From: Lentisphaeria bacterium
Lineage (GTDB): Bacteria > Verrucomicrobiota > Lentisphaeria > Oligosphaerales > Oligosphaeraceae
Reading direction: 5' to 3'
Length of the DNA stretch: 11,658 bases
Assembly (NCBI GenBank): GCA_016287975.1
Contig: JAEEXV010000228.1
Coordinates: forward strand, 1-11,658
Part shown: positions 1 to 6,013 of the stretch, piece after piece
Numbering within the stretch: the stretch's first letter is position 1
Layout of the letters: each line of letters starts with the position of its first letter
Made by a program: the position numbers and the translations under genes
Notes under the pieces: generated by a model
The model's input: only the letters and a program-made list of their open reading frames with translations
Told to the model about the DNA's origin: nothing
Database searches by the model: none

Positions 1-377
1 AGGCGGATTTCACGTCGGACGGCGAGGCCGCCGAGGGCGTCGTCCTTCTGGGCGAGGAGTTTCAGTTCGATGCGGTCTGGGGGCGGCGGGACGGGGCCGT
101 AGAGCTCCTCCGAGAATATCTTGAGGAGGCGGGGGCGCTCGGCCTCCCATTCGGGGAGGGAGGCGGCGCGGATTTCAGGGAGGGGATGGCAGAAGACGGG
201 CTTGCCGCGGTTGGCCGCGCGGCGTCGGTAGATCTCCTCCAGGAGGGGGTTGTTGCATTGCTCGACGAGGCGGATGTCCTCGTCGTGGTCGGGGGTGCGT
301 GGTGCGTCGGGGTCGGCGGCGAGGCAGGTCGTCATGGCGCAGGCGAAGGCAAGGGGCAGGAGGCGGAGGCGGGACAT
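1..377 (-). CDS. Secreted alpha/beta-hydrolase, acetylxylan/glucuronoyl-esterase-like (N-terminal fragment)
   Basis: The reading frame is open from ATG at 377 down to the window edge: 125 residues are visible and the C-terminus, with any catalytic Ser-His-Asp/Glu, is outside. Residues 1-21 form a signal peptide (two Arg, then a hydrophobic stretch ending LAA before DPD), so export is expected. Residues 77-96 (WEAERPRLLKIFSEELYG) and 112-123 (DDALGGLAVRRE) match the N-terminal signature W..R...I...F...YG and D.ALGG.A.R that I associate with PVC and Bacteroidetes 'acetylxylan esterase' and CE15-like glucuronoyl esterases, which remove ester substituents from xylan-type glycans. It starts 13 nt after the LamG gene stop and is probably co-transcribed with it. 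There is no obvious Shine-Dalgarno; an alternative ATG lies at codon 15 but would cut the signal peptide. The family assignment rests on the N-terminus only; another alpha/beta-hydrolase family is possible. Confidence 0.6.
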   Translation of the reverse strand, partial: MSRLRLLPLAFACAMTTCLAADPDAPRTPDHDEDIRLVEQCNNPLLEEIYRRRAANRGKPVFCHPLPEIRAASLPEWEAERPRLLKIFSEELYGPVPPPPDRIELKLLAQKDDALGGLAVRREIR

Positions 378-390
378 TTTGGGAGGCGGG

Positions 391-1170
391 CTATTCGGCC
401 TGGCAGTAGTTCTGGATGACGGCCTCGGGGACGGCCGCGTTGTAGATGACGAGGTTGGAGAGGATGCCCTCGAAGCCGTAGTATTTGTCGGCGCCTGCGC
501 CGACGGTGAACTGGCGCACCTTTGGCTTGGCGAGGACGCAGCCGCCCTTTTCGATGAGCTTGGCGCCGTTCAGCCAGATGGCTGCGGTTTTGCCGTCGCA
601 GACGGCGGCGACCTTGTACCAGGTGCCTGGCTTGAGCTTGGCCTTGGTGGAGGGCATGTCGATGCGGACGAGGGTCTTGCCATCGCCCAGGTGGAGCCAG
701 ATCGCGCCCCAGGCCATCAGCAGGCGGAAGCCCTGGGGCTTGCCGAAGGCGTGGGTGAAGTTGACGATTTCGTATTGGCGGCTGCGGACGGGGACGGCGT
801 CGGGGGTGCGGATGGTGACGAGCACGGAGAAGCCCTTGGTGACGTCGAAGTCGCCTGCGGGGATGGCGATGCGCGCGAGTTTGTCGTTCTTGGCGGGGTT
901 CTTGAAGCGGAGCGCCTTGTCCTGTCCGCCGGTCGTCCATTCGACGAAGTCGGGGGTGCCGAGGAGTTTGCCGTTGCGCTTGCCGACGGCGTCGCGGATG
1001 ACGGTGCCCTCGGCGTCATTGAGGAGCCAGCGCCCGAATGGCGCGGGTGCGGCCGCCGCAGGCTCGGCGGGCTCGGCGGGTTTGGCGGGGGCGGCGGGGG
1101 TTGGGGCGTCGGCGGCGGCGAGATGGATGGCGCAGAGGGCGCAGGCGAGGGCGAGCAGTCTTTTCATCAT
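391..1170 (-). CDS. Secreted LamG/concanavalin A-like lectin-domain protein
   Basis: This 259-residue protein starts MMKRLLALACALCAIHLAAADA, a clear Sec signal peptide cleaved near residue 20. A Pro/Ala-rich linker of repeated PAEP/PAAP units covers about 24-44. Residues 45-259 look like one LamG/ConA-like beta-sandwich: W48-LL-ND opening, LRF at 87-89, FSVLVTIRT at 114-122, the strand pair WYKVAAVCDGKTAAIWLNG (184-202), and a closing ILSNLVIYNAAV (236-247), which is the usual last-strand motif of the Laminin_G_3 family. Such domains bind glycans or act as accessory modules; I see no catalytic residues, so it is probably a binding protein. Two adjacent ATGs (1170 and 1167) are possible starts and neither has a Shine-Dalgarno. 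The neighbours, a carbohydrate-active protein upstream and an esterase downstream, suggest a role in polysaccharide binding at the cell surface. Cys191 and Cys211 could form a disulfide. Confidence 0.75.
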   Translation of the reverse strand: MMKRLLALACALCAIHLAAADAPTPAAPAKPAEPAEPAAAAPAPFGRWLLNDAEGTVIRDAVGKRNGKLLGTPDFVEWTTGGQDKALRFKNPAKNDKLARIAIPAGDFDVTKGFSVLVTIRTPDAVPVRSRQYEIVNFTHAFGKPQGFRLLMAWGAIWLHLGDGKTLVRIDMPSTKAKLKPGTWYKVAAVCDGKTAAIWLNGAKLIEKGGCVLAKPKVRQFTVGAGADKYYGFEGILSNLVIYNAAVPEAVIQNYCQAE

Positions 1171-1291
1171 GAAGAGGGCTTGTGGGGATTATCCAAGCAG
1201 GGCAATTGGAAGGGCGAGGAGGGACGGAAATCTGGACCCAGGACGCGGCGTTCTGTGACGGGCTATTGGGGGGCTGGGGAAGGAGTCAGGA

Positions 1292-1319
1292 GGGGGGACG
1301 GGGGGACGGGGGGACGGGG
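1292..1319 (+). repeat. (GGGGGGAC)x3 G-rich microsatellite
   Basis: Three exact tandem copies of the 8-mer GGGGGGAC (1292-1299, 1300-1307, 1308-1315) are followed by GGGG. Further G runs flank it (1268-1280 and 1324-1333). Four or more G tracts with 2-nt loops fit a G-quadruplex on the plus strand. The flanking genes are transcribed from the minus strand, so the plus strand is the template strand and the RNA would be C-rich. Confidence 0.85.
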
Positions 1320-1331
1320 ATGTGGGGGATG

Positions 1332-1417
1332 GGACTTTGGACTTTGGACTTTAGACTTGGGACGGACTTTGGACTTGGGGACTTGGGGACGTGGGTGAGG
1401 GGACTTTGGACTTTGGA
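1332..1417 (+). repeat. Degenerate GGACTTT heptanucleotide tandem repeat
   Basis: On the plus strand the unit GGACTTT recurs perfectly from 1332 (three copies), then with variants (AGACTT, GGACGGACTTT, GGACTTGGGGACTTGGGGAC) up to 1390, and again as two more copies at 1401-1414. The G-rich variants GGACTTGG grade into the neighbouring GGGGAC repeats, which suggests slippage from a common seed. It lies directly downstream of the stop codon of the 959-residue gene. Its function is unknown. Similar GGACTTT strings occur, to my recollection, as dispersed intergenic repeats in other Lentisphaerae-like genomes; I cannot check this here. Confidence 0.85.
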
Positions 1418-1430
1418 CGAGTGGGGGTGG

Positions 1431-4310
1431 TTACTTTTCGTAGACTTCCATTTCGTAGAGCATGGTGTTTTTGCCGCGGTTGGCGGTGACGAGGAGACGC
1501 AGGCACTGCGTCTTGACAGGGGGGAAGGCGACGGTCTGGACGGGGCCGTCGGCGCCCGCGACCTTCTTAACGGTGACAAAGGCGTCGCCCTGGCGCACCT
1601 GCACCTCGTAGTCGAGCAGCGAGTTCTGGATGGGGTAGATGACGACGCGCCCGATGGTGACGGGGGCCTTGAACTCATACTGGACGTGGTCGGGCAGCTG
1701 GCCTGGAGTCTTGTCGCGGTAGTGGATGACGCCGCTGCCGTGGGTGCTGGGGTTGAGCGGGCCTTCGGTGACGCCGTCGGTGAGATGCCAGAGGCCCTGG
1801 TTGGCGCGGTTGGCGCCGAAGGCGCTGCTGGAGGCGGTGACGACGAGGCGTTCGCCCTCGCAGCGCTGCCAGGCGAGGTTGCCTGGCTTGGCGCGTTTGG
1901 CGTATTCGGCCTCGATGGCGGCCTTGATCTCCTCGATGCTCTTGAGGGCGGGGAGATCACGGGCGTCGGTGTAGATGTGGACCTGGAAGGGGGTGAAGCG
2001 CTCGGTCACCTGCGCGGCGAGGGGGAGCTGGCGCCCTTCGCTCAGGACCGTGAAGCGTTTTTTGGCGAAGGCGTCGCATTCGAGGCGCGCCTCGACGGGT
2101 TGTTCGGAGACATTGCAGACGATGAACCAGAGTTCGCCGTTCTCGCCTTTGCGGGCGAGGAAGCGGAGGGCGTCGGGGGAGGCCTTGAGCAGCCCGTCGG
2201 CGGGTTCCTGGATGACGGCGCGCTCGCCGACCAGCTTCTCCTCGCGGACCAGCTGCGGCAGCCCGAGATAGAGTTCGGGGTAGATCTCCTCGGTGCGGTT
2301 GTAGTGCTCCAGCCCCTTGGCGCCCAGGATGAGGGCGAGGTAGTTCTGGTTGCGGTACTCCTCGTAGGTCGGGACGCGGTTCATCGGCGAGGTGCCGAAG
2401 TCGCCGTAGTTGAAGCCCTGGTGGAGGTAGAGGATGTCCTGCTTCGGCGAGTCGGGGCGGGCGAGGACGGAGGCGGCGCGGTCCATCAGGGAGACGATGC
2501 GGCCGAAGCGGTTCATCGAGGTGCCCTGCTTCGGGAAGGGGTAGCAGTGGAAGCCGTTGAGTTCGCCGCAGGCGAGATAGCTGACGACGCCCGCGCTGCC
2601 CGTGGAAATGAGCACGGGGTGGTAGGGGTCCTCGTCGGCGATGGCGGCGGTGACGGGTTCGAGCATGGAGACGGTGTAGCCGAAGCAGTCGGGTTCGTCG
2701 CAGAGGTAGTGGGCGAAGAGGCCGGGATGGTCCTTGGAGGCGCGGACGACCTGGCGGAACTGCTCAAGCACTTCGGGGACGGGGCCCTCCTTGCGGAGGC
2801 GGGCGCGAAGCTTGCTGATGCCGAAGATGGTGGAGCGGTTGATGTATTTGCGTTCGGAACGGGTCTCGTTGCGAAGATGGACGACGACGCTGTATTCGGG
2901 GACGAAACTGGGTTCGCCGCTGCCCCAGGAGGCGAGGATGAAGGTCTTCTTGCCGTCGACGCGCCAGACGCCGTCCTTGCCGCGCCAGACCTCGCCTGGG
3001 TGGTAGGGGAGTTTGCGCAGGGGATGGCGGACGGCGCCCGGGAGGGCGGCGGCGGGGGTGCGGAGTTCGGCGAAGATCTCGAGGCGTCCCTCGGGGAGCT
3101 TGGCGACGGGGAAGACGACTTCCTGTTCGGGGGCGACGGGGAGGGTGGTTTCGAGGATGGTCTTGCCGTCCTGGGCAATGCCGGTATGGAGGCGGCATCC
3201 ATCGGGGAGTTTGCCTGCGGAGCAGGCGATGCGGTAGCGGACGTCGTTGAGTTTCTGGGTGGCGAAGATGGCGTTGCGGTAGTGTGGGTCGAGGAGGGTC
3301 AGGCGCAGGGGGGAGAAACTGACCGTGTGGGTGAAGCGCTCGCGGGCGAGGATGGCGTTGGTCTGGCGGTCGCGCAGGGTGGCGACGGCCTGGTAGGCGC
3401 CAGGCGCGGGGAAGCGGACGCGCGGGATGGCGACGGAGGCGCCGGCGCCCGCGGGTGCGGCGACGGCGGCCTGGTGGCCCGCGACGAAGCGCGTGCCGTC
3501 GGGGAGGCGGAAGGCGAGGTCGAGGGCGGCGGCGAGGGGGCGCGCGGTGTCGTTCTGCACGGTGAAGCCGAGGCGGTGCTCGGCGTCGTTTCCAGTGGAC
3601 TTGGACTCGGTGGCGCCGACGGCGATGCGGCAGCAGTAGGGGGTGAGGAGGGCGGCTGGCGGGGCGTCGAAGGCGGGGAAGCGCGACGGCGCGTGGGCGG
3701 AGCCAGTGAGGGTGGCGACGGCGAGCCGCTTGCTGGCGGTCTGGTAGTGGTTGTGGACGACGTTGATGCGCCAGGGCTTGTGCGCCTGCACGACGGCGCG
3801 GCTGAACTGGAGGGTGTAATAGGGGATGCGGATCTCGGCGCTCCAGGCGTCGGGCCGTAGGGAGACGGCGTGCTGCCAGTCGCAGTCGCGCTGGACGGAG
3901 GTCACATAGCCGCCCTGCTCGCGCCAGGCGAAATATCGGCGGTTGGCGATGTTCACGACGAAGTGGTAGTAGGTGTCGCCGTCGCCGACGGCGTCCAGCA
4001 TGATCTCGAAGCTCTCGGCGTTGTAGACGGAGACGCCCGTGGCGGCCGCCGCGGCAGTCTGCCGTTCCGCTTCGGGGACGGCGGCCTCGATGCCGACGAC
4101 GAGCGCGGTGTCGGTGTAGGCGAGGCGGACGGAGGCCGCGCGCGGCGTCTTGGTGTTGTAGCCCCGGAAGGCGGTCTCAGCGGGGGCGGCGGCCCAGACG
4201 GCGTCGTCAAGGCGTCCGTCGATGACGGGGGGGACGGGGGCGGGGACGGCGGTGAGGGCGGCGAAGGCGGCGGAGGTCGCCAGCAGCGCAAACAGGATGA
4301 GACGCTTCAT
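1431..4310 (-). CDS. Secreted multidomain carbohydrate-active protein: CBM9-like, TIM-barrel-like, F5/8 type C
   Basis: 959 residues. Residues 1-18 form a signal peptide (MKRLILFALLATSAAFA). Residues 23-170 match the CBM9-like family 1 fold: PPVIDGRLDDAVWAAA (27-42), VRLAYTDTALVVGI (61-74), ESFEIMLDA (99-107), YYHFVVNIAN (114-123) and WSAEIRIPYYTL (156-167). Residues 240-430 look like two beta-sandwich linkers. From 440 to about 730 is a glycoside-hydrolase-like barrel: VWRVDGKKTFILASWG (448-463), HYLCDEPD (534-541), GFHCYPFP (586-593), LYLHQGFNYG (627-636), GAKGLEHYNRTEE (663-675). E539 in the DEP motif is the best acid/base candidate, with E668 or nearby as possible partner; I cannot assign a GH family. 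Residues 810-957 fit an F5/8 type C/CBM32-like domain (ASSSAFGANRA, LTDG, RVVIYPI, LLDYEVQV, LRLLVTA, MEVYE). It starts 9 nt after the second pseudopilin stop and is very probably in its operon. The substrate is unknown. Confidence 0.8.
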   Translation of the reverse strand: MKRLILFALLATSAAFAALTAVPAPVPPVIDGRLDDAVWAAAPAETAFRGYNTKTPRAASVRLAYTDTALVVGIEAAVPEAERQTAAAAATGVSVYNAESFEIMLDAVGDGDTYYHFVVNIANRRYFAWREQGGYVTSVQRDCDWQHAVSLRPDAWSAEIRIPYYTLQFSRAVVQAHKPWRINVVHNHYQTASKRLAVATLTGSAHAPSRFPAFDAPPAALLTPYCCRIAVGATESKSTGNDAEHRLGFTVQNDTARPLAAALDLAFRLPDGTRFVAGHQAAVAAPAGAGASVAIPRVRFPAPGAYQAVATLRDRQTNAILARERFTHTVSFSPLRLTLLDPHYRNAIFATQKLNDVRYRIACSAGKLPDGCRLHTGIAQDGKTILETTLPVAPEQEVVFPVAKLPEGRLEIFAELRTPAAALPGAVRHPLRKLPYHPGEVWRGKDGVWRVDGKKTFILASWGSGEPSFVPEYSVVVHLRNETRSERKYINRSTIFGISKLRARLRKEGPVPEVLEQFRQVVRASKDHPGLFAHYLCDEPDCFGYTVSMLEPVTAAIADEDPYHPVLISTGSAGVVSYLACGELNGFHCYPFPKQGTSMNRFGRIVSLMDRAASVLARPDSPKQDILYLHQGFNYGDFGTSPMNRVPTYEEYRNQNYLALILGAKGLEHYNRTEEIYPELYLGLPQLVREEKLVGERAVIQEPADGLLKASPDALRFLARKGENGELWFIVCNVSEQPVEARLECDAFAKKRFTVLSEGRQLPLAAQVTERFTPFQVHIYTDARDLPALKSIEEIKAAIEAEYAKRAKPGNLAWQRCEGERLVVTASSSAFGANRANQGLWHLTDGVTEGPLNPSTHGSGVIHYRDKTPGQLPDHVQYEFKAPVTIGRVVIYPIQNSLLDYEVQVRQGDAFVTVKKVAGADGPVQTVAFPPVKTQCLRLLVTANRGKNTMLYEMEVYEK

Positions 4311-4319
4311 GGAATTTGT

Positions 4320-5021
4320 CTAGTAGGTCGGGATGGCGGTGTCGATGGAAGTAATGCCGTTCCAGAGGTAGTTCCCGCTGCTTCCCTTGCTGGTCTTGTG
4401 GAATTTGGTGTCGCCGCTGGCGGCATGGCCGTCGAGATAGCCGACGTTGTATTTCATCTTGTGGCGGACGCCGACCTGGTATCCCTGGGCCTTGGTGGTT
4501 TCCCAGGCGGAGTTGTACATATACTTCGAGCCGTATGCCTTCTCGGTGCCCAGGTCGTGGAAGGACATGGCGCGGGAGAAGGACATGACCTTGGTGGTGT
4601 GGGTGGCGTTGAACTTGGTGGTGCTGCTCTTCTCGCGGGTGGATCCGTGCAGCAGAACGTTGGTGTTGTAGCAGCTGTAGTGGAGGCCCTTGTTCGGGTT
4701 CCCCTCGTCGGGGCAGCGCAGGGCGTTCGTGACGCCGGACTGTCCTGCGACGGCGGAGCCGCCGTAGGGCTTGAGGAGGGTGAACCAGTAGTCGGTCACC
4801 TGGGTGTCGTAGTGGTAGTTCCGCGAGACGACAGTCCAGCCATCGTAGTTCTCCTGGTAGAGCGCGTCGGCCAGCAGGAACTGCTTGATGTTGCTGAGGC
4901 AGGCGGCGCGCTTGGCGGTCGAGCGCGCATTGCTGAGCGCGGGCAGGAGCATCGACGCCAGGATGGCGATGATCGCGATGACGACGAGCAGTTCGATCAG
5001 CGTGAAAAGACTGCGTTTCAT
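4320..5021 (-). CDS. Prepilin-type pseudopilin with H-X9-DG domain (copy 2)
   Basis: 233 residues. After a 5-residue leader (MKRSL), [20 protein letters not shown] (6-25) is the type IV prepilin/T2SS pseudopilin signature: cleavage before F6, the conserved Glu at mature position 5 (E10), then a 20-residue hydrophobic helix. The residue before the cleavage site is Leu, not the usual Gly. The globular part has Cys-containing segments (RCPDE at 102-106, YSCYNTNV at 115-122) and ends with the H-X9-DG motif (H187, D197-G198), typical of PVC 'prepilin-type processing-associated' proteins. It is expected to be an inner-membrane subunit of a T2SS/T4P-like pseudopilus. It is a clear paralogue of the gene at 5107-5853. 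There is no Shine-Dalgarno and only 30 nt separate its ATG from the upstream T tract, so it probably relies on terminator readthrough. The large carbohydrate-active gene follows after 9 nt. Confidence 0.9.
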   Translation of the reverse strand: MKRSLFTLIELLVVIAIIAILASMLLPALSNARSTAKRAACLSNIKQFLLADALYQENYDGWTVVSRNYHYDTQVTDYWFTLLKPYGGSAVAGQSGVTNALRCPDEGNPNKGLHYSCYNTNVLLHGSTREKSSTTKFNATHTTKVMSFSRAMSFHDLGTEKAYGSKYMYNSAWETTKAQGYQVGVRHKMKYNVGYLDGHAASGDTKFHKTSKGSSGNYLWNGITSIDTAIPTY

Positions 5022-5051
5022 GGTTTAGGGAATGGATGGAGGAAGGGGGCG

Positions 5052-5083
5052 AAAAAAGACCGGGCCGGCGTGCAGGGCCGGTC
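5052..5083 (-). terminator. Rho-independent terminator after pseudopilin 1
   Basis: On the minus strand, 9-nt arms GACCGGCCC and GGCCCGGTC (one internal C-C mismatch, 8-nt loop) are followed directly by TTTTTT (complement of 5052-5057). It starts 23 nt after the pseudopilin 1 stop. This is the only hairpin plus T tract I found in the window. It lies inside an otherwise continuous gene cluster, so it is likely to act as a partial terminator or attenuator. Confidence 0.8.
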
Positions 5084-5106
5084 CGGCGCGGGAAGGCTAT
5101 GCTGGA

Positions 5107-5853
5107 TTAGTAGGTCGGGAATTTGGAGTCGATGCGGTCCAGGCCGTTATAGAGGAAGGTGGAGGCGATGGTCTTGTGGAGCTTGGTGTCGCCAGTGCCG
5201 ACATGGCCGTCGAGGTAGCCCGCGTTGTAGTGCATGTCGTGGCGGACGCCGACATGGTATCCCTGGCACTTGGGAACTTTGGTGATCCAGGCGCTGTTGT
5301 ACATATACTGCGACCCGACCGCCTGATAGGTTCCCATGTCGAAGATGGAGATGGCGATGGAGGGGGAGAGCACTTTGGAGATGCGCATGCCGGCCTTGCC
5401 GCTGCCCTGCATTCGATTGTCGGTGTCGCTTTTGGTGATGCCGTGCAGGTAGACGTTGGTGTTGTAGCAACTGTAAAAGGCCGGGCTGGCAGTCTCATTG
5501 GAGACGGTCTCGTCGGGGCAGCGCAGCGTGCCGCCCTTGATGGTATCGCGCCTGGCGGCGCCTTGGGTGCCGTATTGCGCCAGGATGTTGTACCAGTAGT
5601 TGGTCGCGGTGTTGTCCGCGTTGCGGAGGCGCGCGGTCACCGTCCATCCGTCGTTGTCTTCCTGGTAGAGCGTATCGGCAAGCAGGAACTGCTTCACGTT
5701 GCTGGCGCAGGAAATGCGGCGGGCGGCGCCGCGGGCCTTGGAGAGGGAGGGCAGGAGCATCGACGCCAGGATGGCGATAATCGCGATGACGACGAGCAGT
5801 TCAATCAGCGTGAAGGCTTTACGGAATGGAGTCGAGTGGATCTGGACATTCAT
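5107..5853 (-). CDS. Prepilin-type pseudopilin with H-X9-DG domain (copy 1)
   Basis: 248 residues. I chose the ATG at 5853 because AGGAGA lies 8 nt upstream and gives a 13-residue leader ([13 protein letters not shown]); ATGs further upstream at 5892 and 5946 lack spacing for a ribosome site or begin almost at the transcription start. [20 protein letters not shown] (14-33) is the pseudopilin N-terminus, cleaved between A13 and F14, with E18 as mature Glu5. The globular domain carries RCPDE (111-115), YSCYNTNV (127-134), MYNSAW (184-189), the H-X9-DG motif (H205, D215-G216) and a C-terminal FPTY matching IPTY in copy 2. It is preceded by a strong promoter and followed by its own terminator, so it should be made in excess over the downstream genes. 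It is expected to be an envelope pseudopilus subunit; a role in presenting or exporting the downstream glycan-active proteins is inference. Confidence 0.92.
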   Translation of the reverse strand: MNVQIHSTPFRKAFTLIELLVVIAIIAILASMLLPSLSKARGAARRISCASNVKQFLLADTLYQEDNDGWTVTARLRNADNTATNYWYNILAQYGTQGAARRDTIKGGTLRCPDETVSNETASPAFYSCYNTNVYLHGITKSDTDNRMQGSGKAGMRISKVLSPSIAISIFDMGTYQAVGSQYMYNSAWITKVPKCQGYHVGVRHDMHYNAGYLDGHVGTGDTKLHKTIASTFLYNGLDRIDSKFPTY

Positions 5854-5856
5854 GGT

Positions 5857-5870
5857 AACAGTCTCCTGTT
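5857..5870 (-). promoter_or_regulatory. Shine-Dalgarno inside a GAGA-capped hairpin
   Basis: On the minus strand AACAG-GAGA-CTGTT is a perfect 5-bp stem with a GNRA-type tetraloop, ending 3 nt before the pseudopilin 1 ATG (5853). The Shine-Dalgarno AGGAGA spans the stem end and loop, so the structure could modulate initiation. The hairpin is short and weak and might be coincidental. Confidence 0.5.
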
Positions 5871-5957
5871 GGGTTGGAAGGTACCGTTTCATCCTGTCCG
5901 ACGCTTGTTTTCCGCAAGTGGGGGCAGTGCCTGCAAATGGTAGCAAGACACGAAAAT

Positions 5958-5985
5958 ATTATAAGATGTATTTTTTGATTTTCAA
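5958..5985 (-). promoter_or_regulatory. Near-consensus sigma70 promoter for pseudopilin 1
   Basis: On the minus strand TTGAAA (complement of 5980-5985), a 16-nt AT-rich spacer and a perfect TATAAT (5958-5963) form a strong promoter in the most AT-rich stretch of the window. Transcription should start near 5950, giving a leader of about 97 nt. It sits between the stop of the Ntn-hydrolase gene (6014) and the pseudopilin start, so it begins the glycan locus. The whole 5854-6013 gap holds this promoter, the leader and no gene. Confidence 0.88.
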
Positions 5986-6013
5986 CCCCATTTCGGTAGT
6001 TTTTGATGGGATG

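Larger units (their letters stand above)
1171..1430. other. 260-bp intergenic stretch rich in simple repeats
   Basis: This spacer separates the 959-residue protein gene from the LamG gene within the same minus-strand locus. It contains the G-rich 8-mer array and the GGACTTT heptamer array listed separately. I see no hairpin followed by a T tract on the minus strand after the upstream stop, so no intrinsic terminator is evident. Close to the LamG start, a minus-strand GATAAT (complement of 1188-1193) could be a -10 element but has no convincing -35. No credible ORF lies in it; the frames that cross it on the plus strand are high-GC shadows. Confidence 0.7.

Noticed and set aside
1182..3860. 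892-codon open frame on the plus strand, opposite the 959-residue gene
   Set aside because: Its product is a monotonous Gly/Val/Glu/Asp/Ala string with no domain, and it lies antisense to a gene with clear signal peptide and domains. It is a high-GC shadow caused by C-rich third positions.
5854..5946. Longer pseudopilin 1 start at 5946 or 5892
   Set aside because: The 5946 ATG lies at the predicted transcription start and the 5892 ATG has its AGG directly adjacent; AGGAGA 8 nt before 5853 fits far better.
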